64,000 nt of DNA from NCBI GenBank assembly GCA_913778085.1, contig CAJYXJ010000064.1, forward strand, positions 104,434-168,433, given 5' to 3'. Made by a program: the position numbers and the translations under genes. Origin of the DNA: an uncultured Chryseobacterium sp. GTDB lineage: Bacteria; Bacteroidota; Bacteroidia; Flavobacteriales; Weeksellaceae. Positions 62,019 to 64,000 of this stretch are shown here, in pieces; position 1 is the stretch's first letter, and the number at the start of each line of letters is the position of its first letter. The notes beneath the pieces are model-generated. The model made no database searches, was not told the DNA's origin, and worked only from the letters and a program-made list of their open reading frames with translations.

Positions 62019-62705
62019 ATGAGCAACAGAATATTATTAGTAGAAGACGACCAGAGTTTCGGGGCAGTGCTGAAGGATTATTTAACGATAAATAATTTCG
62101 AGGTTACTCTTGCAACAGATGGTGAACAGGGATTGAAAGAATTTACGGAAAACGAATTTGATATCTGCATTTTTGACGTAATGATGCCGAAAAAAGACGG
62201 GTTTTCCTTAGCGGAAGATGTTAAAAAAATAGATAAGAATACACCGATCATTTTCCTGACGGCAAGAAATATGAGGGAAGACATCCTGAAAGGATATCAG
62301 CTGGGTGCCGACGATTACATTACCAAGCCTTTTGATACGGAATTGCTTTTGTATAAAATCAAGGCCATCCTTCAGAGAAGCTCGACCCTGGAAAATGAAG
62401 AGCAGGAACAGTTCAAGATCAGTAATATTTTCTTTGATTCCATGCTGAGACAACTACGTGTCGGCGACAATGAATACAAGCTTTCCCCTAAAGAAAATGA
62501 GCTGCTGAAGCTGCTTTGCATCCACAGAAACGACTTCATGCCGAGAGATCTGGCTTTAAGAAAGATCTGGAAAAAGGAAAACTATTTTACGGCGAGAAGC
62601 ATGGACGTTTATATCGCAAAACTCCGTAAGCTGCTGAAAGACGATGAAGGATTGGAAATCATCAACGTTCATGGTGAAGGATTCCGTCTTCTGGTTAAGA
62701 ATTAA
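62019..62705 (+). CDS. OmpR-family response regulator
   Basis: 228 residues. Receiver domain with the acidic pocket LLVEDDQSF, phospho-acceptor Asp53 in CIFDVMMPKKDG, Thr81 in FLTARN and Lys103 in YITKPFDTELL. The C-terminal DNA-binding winged helix (about 130-228) has LSPKENELLKLLC, DLALRKIWKKENYFTARSMD and VYIAKLRKLLKDD with GEGFRLL, typical of the OmpR/PhoB group. Paired with the kinase just upstream. Target promoters are unknown; the lipoprotein gene behind has its own -7 box. Confidence 0.95.
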   Translation: MSNRILLVEDDQSFGAVLKDYLTINNFEVTLATDGEQGLKEFTENEFDICIFDVMMPKKDGFSLAEDVKKIDKNTPIIFLTARNMREDILKGYQLGADDYITKPFDTELLLYKIKAILQRSSTLENEEQEQFKISNIFFDSMLRQLRVGDNEYKLSPKENELLKLLCIHRNDFMPRDLALRKIWKKENYFTARSMDVYIAKLRKLLKDDEGLEIINVHGEGFRLLVKN

Positions 62706-62758
62706 TTCAAAAAAACATTATAAATATAAAGTTAGCAAAGCAATTCAAAATGTTTTGC

Positions 62759-62766
62759 TAATTTTG
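62759..62766 (+). promoter_or_regulatory. -7 box, leaderless
   Basis: TAATTTTG, 6 bases before the ATG at 62773. Confidence 0.55.
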
Positions 62767-62772
62767 TTTTAT

Positions 62773-63414
62773 ATGAAGAATACATTATTAGGTCTCATGA
62801 CCTTATCCATACTAGCCGTTTCCTGTAAGAAAGACGAAAGAGCGACCTACATTACGGAAGAAGCAGGCGTTGAACAGCCGGCTGTTCCTGTAAACCAGAC
62901 TCCGAAAGCTTCGCTGATAGACCAGGCGGGCATTACCACCACTTCTGGCTCCGGAACGGCAACGATTACCGCAGCTGGAATGAATCCTGCTCACGGGCAG
63001 CCGGGACACCGGTGCGATATTCCGGTCGGGCAGCCTTTAAATTCCGCTCCGGCACAACCGCAAAACGCACAGAATGTCGCAGTAAATACCCAGCAGGGAC
63101 AAGCCATCCAGATCGATCCGAATGCCCTGCAGCCAGGAAAATTCACCGTTGATAAAAGCGGAAAAGCAAAAACCGTAACCCCGAAAGGCATGAACCCACC
63201 TCATGGAGAACCGGGACACCGATGTGACATTCCTGTCGGACAGCCTCTGAACAGCAAACCCGCTCAGCCCCAGCAATCCGCTCAGGTAATTGCACAAAAC
63301 ACACCGGTTCAGGCTGCTGCACCGGCACCTACTGGTCCGAAACCGGCAGTGAACCCTCCGCACGGAGAGCCTTGGCACAACTGCGCCGTGAAAGTTGGTG
63401 AAGCTTTACCATAA
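62773..63414 (+). CDS. lipoprotein with three NPxHGxPxHxC repeats
   Basis: 213 residues from ATG 62773, placed 6 bases after a -7 box; the longer frame (from 62644) overlaps the response regulator and is rejected. Lipobox AVSC (Cys18). The mature chain is Pro/Ala/Gln-rich linker with three copies of a motif: GMNPAHGQPGHRCDIPVGQP (about 69-88), GMNPPHGEPGHRCDIPVGQP (about 139-158) and VNPPHGEPWHNCAVKVGEAL (about 193-212). Each has two His and one Cys in fixed positions (HGxPxHxC), which looks like a metal- or haem-ligand site. Known only as an unnamed flavobacterial family to me; function unproven. A Cys-rich exported protein follows. Confidence 0.75.
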   Translation: MKNTLLGLMTLSILAVSCKKDERATYITEEAGVEQPAVPVNQTPKASLIDQAGITTTSGSGTATITAAGMNPAHGQPGHRCDIPVGQPLNSAPAQPQNAQNVAVNTQQGQAIQIDPNALQPGKFTVDKSGKAKTVTPKGMNPPHGEPGHRCDIPVGQPLNSKPAQPQQSAQVIAQNTPVQAAAPAPTGPKPAVNPPHGEPWHNCAVKVGEALP

Positions 63415-63420
63415 ATTTTG

Positions 63421-63428
63421 TATTTTTG
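63421..63428 (+). promoter_or_regulatory. -7 box, leaderless
   Basis: TATTTTTG, 4 bases before the ATG at 63433. Confidence 0.55.
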
Positions 63429-63432
63429 CAGC

Positions 63433-63795
63433 ATGAAATTATTTCAGATCATAACGCTTATTTTCTGCTTAGGAATGTTCCTTATTCCTAAAGATAATTT
63501 CTATGCCCAGAATAGACAGGAAACCTGCTGCAAAAATGATTATGAAATGAGCTGCTGCAAAAAAGATCATCAGCCCCATTCCAAAGAAAATCACGGTAAG
63601 AAAAAATCTTCATGCAATGACGATTGCTGTTCTACCTGTATTACCTGCTACACTTGTATGGAAACCCCGTACTTAAAAAATCTGCAGGCGGAAATTCCTT
63701 ATTCCCAATCTAACAAAAATTTACCGTTCGAATATTCGGACCCTTTTCTTTCAGACCGTTTAAAAGAAATCTGGCAACCGCCGAAAATAGGTTAA
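63433..63795 (+). CDS. exported Cys-rich small protein
   Basis: 120 residues from ATG 63433, set by the -7 box 4 bases upstream; the in-frame TTG at 63418 is rejected. Signal peptide about 1-26 (DNFYAQ). The first half of the mature protein is loaded with Cys and His: ETCCKNDYEMSCCKKDHQPH, ENHG, then CNDDCCSTCITCYTC (ten Cys in all). The rest (about 85-120) is ordinary. Such clusters suggest a metal-binding (for example copper or zinc) or redox role outside the cytoplasm. Paired with the His/Cys-motif lipoprotein just upstream. Family not recognised by name. Confidence 0.7.
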   Translation: MKLFQIITLIFCLGMFLIPKDNFYAQNRQETCCKNDYEMSCCKKDHQPHSKENHGKKKSSCNDDCCSTCITCYTCMETPYLKNLQAEIPYSQSNKNLPFEYSDPFLSDRLKEIWQPPKIG

Positions 63796-63912
63796 TTAAA
63801 TAAATTTAACAATGTACCAGTTTAGCAATTCATCAATGATCTTCAGATGATTACTTTGCTACATCGAGACATTATACCAATTATATTTAAAAGGCAGTCT
63901 GTTTTAAAATTG

Positions 63913-63920
63913 TATATTTG
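63913..63920 (+). promoter_or_regulatory. -7 promoter box
   Basis: TATATTTG, 34 bases before the partial gene at 63955. Confidence 0.45.
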
Positions 63921-63954
63921 ATACCTTACTGGCTTTCATAAATATAATTTGTAT

Positions 63955-64000
63955 ATGGCTTTAGCAAAACACATTATTGTAAAAGAAACAGAACAGGAAC
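63955..64000 (+). CDS. start of a gene cut by the window edge
   Basis: ATG at 63955 opens a frame that runs to the edge (15 full codons, MALAKHIIVKETEQE). It follows a good -7 box. The start resembles that of helix-turn-helix/IS630-type transposase proteins as I remember them, but 15 residues cannot prove it. Confidence 0.4.
   Translation, partial: MALAKHIIVKETEQE

Noticed and set aside
62644-62772. Longer start for the lipoprotein at 62773
   Set aside because: It overlaps the response regulator and lies before a clear -7 box; the lipoprotein signal begins at 62773.
1-64000. tRNA, rRNA, riboswitch or CRISPR features
   Set aside because: I saw no cloverleaf with a CCA-type end, rRNA block or known riboswitch core in the spacers.

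Overview
The window comes from a member of the Bacteroidota, most probably Chryseobacterium or a close relative (Weeksellaceae). Six large proteins carry type IX secretion system (T9SS) sorting tails. There are two TonB-dependent receptors, an exosortase F pair, flavobacterial families such as DUF4271, DUF4293, DUF4296, DUF5689, DUF6146 and DUF6702, a Rho factor with a long Asn/Gln-rich insert, and promoters of the Bacteroidota TAnnTTTG type. DNA is AT-rich between genes. Genes are mostly ordinary chromosomal ones. No rRNA, tRNA, CRISPR array, prophage or complete insertion sequence was seen.

Layout. 1-2.5 kb: a small lipoprotein, an MFS exporter and a secreted helical protein. 2.5-14.1 kb: four related T9SS type B surface proteins in two pairs, with dnaB and rnhA between the pairs. 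14.5-17.6 kb: nitroreductase, nadB and nadC (NAD synthesis). 17.8-23 kb: TonB receptor, a membrane protein, asd and a cation efflux protein. 23.2-24.6 kb: a double-glycine bacteriocin-like peptide and the exosortase XrtF pair. 24.6-28.3 kb: an AmgK-like sugar kinase, a stand-alone RapZ C-terminal domain and a MurU-like nucleotidyltransferase (a probable cell-wall sugar recycling cluster), then a LOG-family protein and a DUF6702 protein. 28.7-35 kb: DUF5689 lipoprotein and TonB receptor divergent from a secreted endonuclease/phosphatase-fold protein and a DUF6146 lipoprotein. 35.4-37.9 kb: secreted proteins. 38-41.6 kb: sodA, rho, DUF4293. 42-46.3 kb: M28 peptidase, MsbA-like ABC exporter, PNGase F-like protein. 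46.5-51.2 kb: rsfS-ftsH and LUD-cdsA-psd on the minus strand. 51.3-56.9 kb: birA, the glycosyltransferase-DUF4296-tgt-lptF operon, DUF4271-hemD. 57-60.2 kb: oligopeptidase B and small proteins. 60.4-64 kb: a two-component system, a His/Cys-motif lipoprotein, a Cys-rich exported protein and the start of a gene cut by the window edge.

Regulation. At least eight genes have a TAnnTTTG -7 box only 4-9 bases before the start codon, so their mRNAs should have almost no leader. About twenty hairpin-plus-T-tract terminators separate the transcription units, which makes operon borders unusually readable.

Most notable are the mosaic T9SS quartet, the AmgK/RapZ-C/MurU cluster, the TGT enzyme without its zinc cysteines, the bacteriocin-like peptide, and the paired His/Cys-rich exported proteins at the right end.
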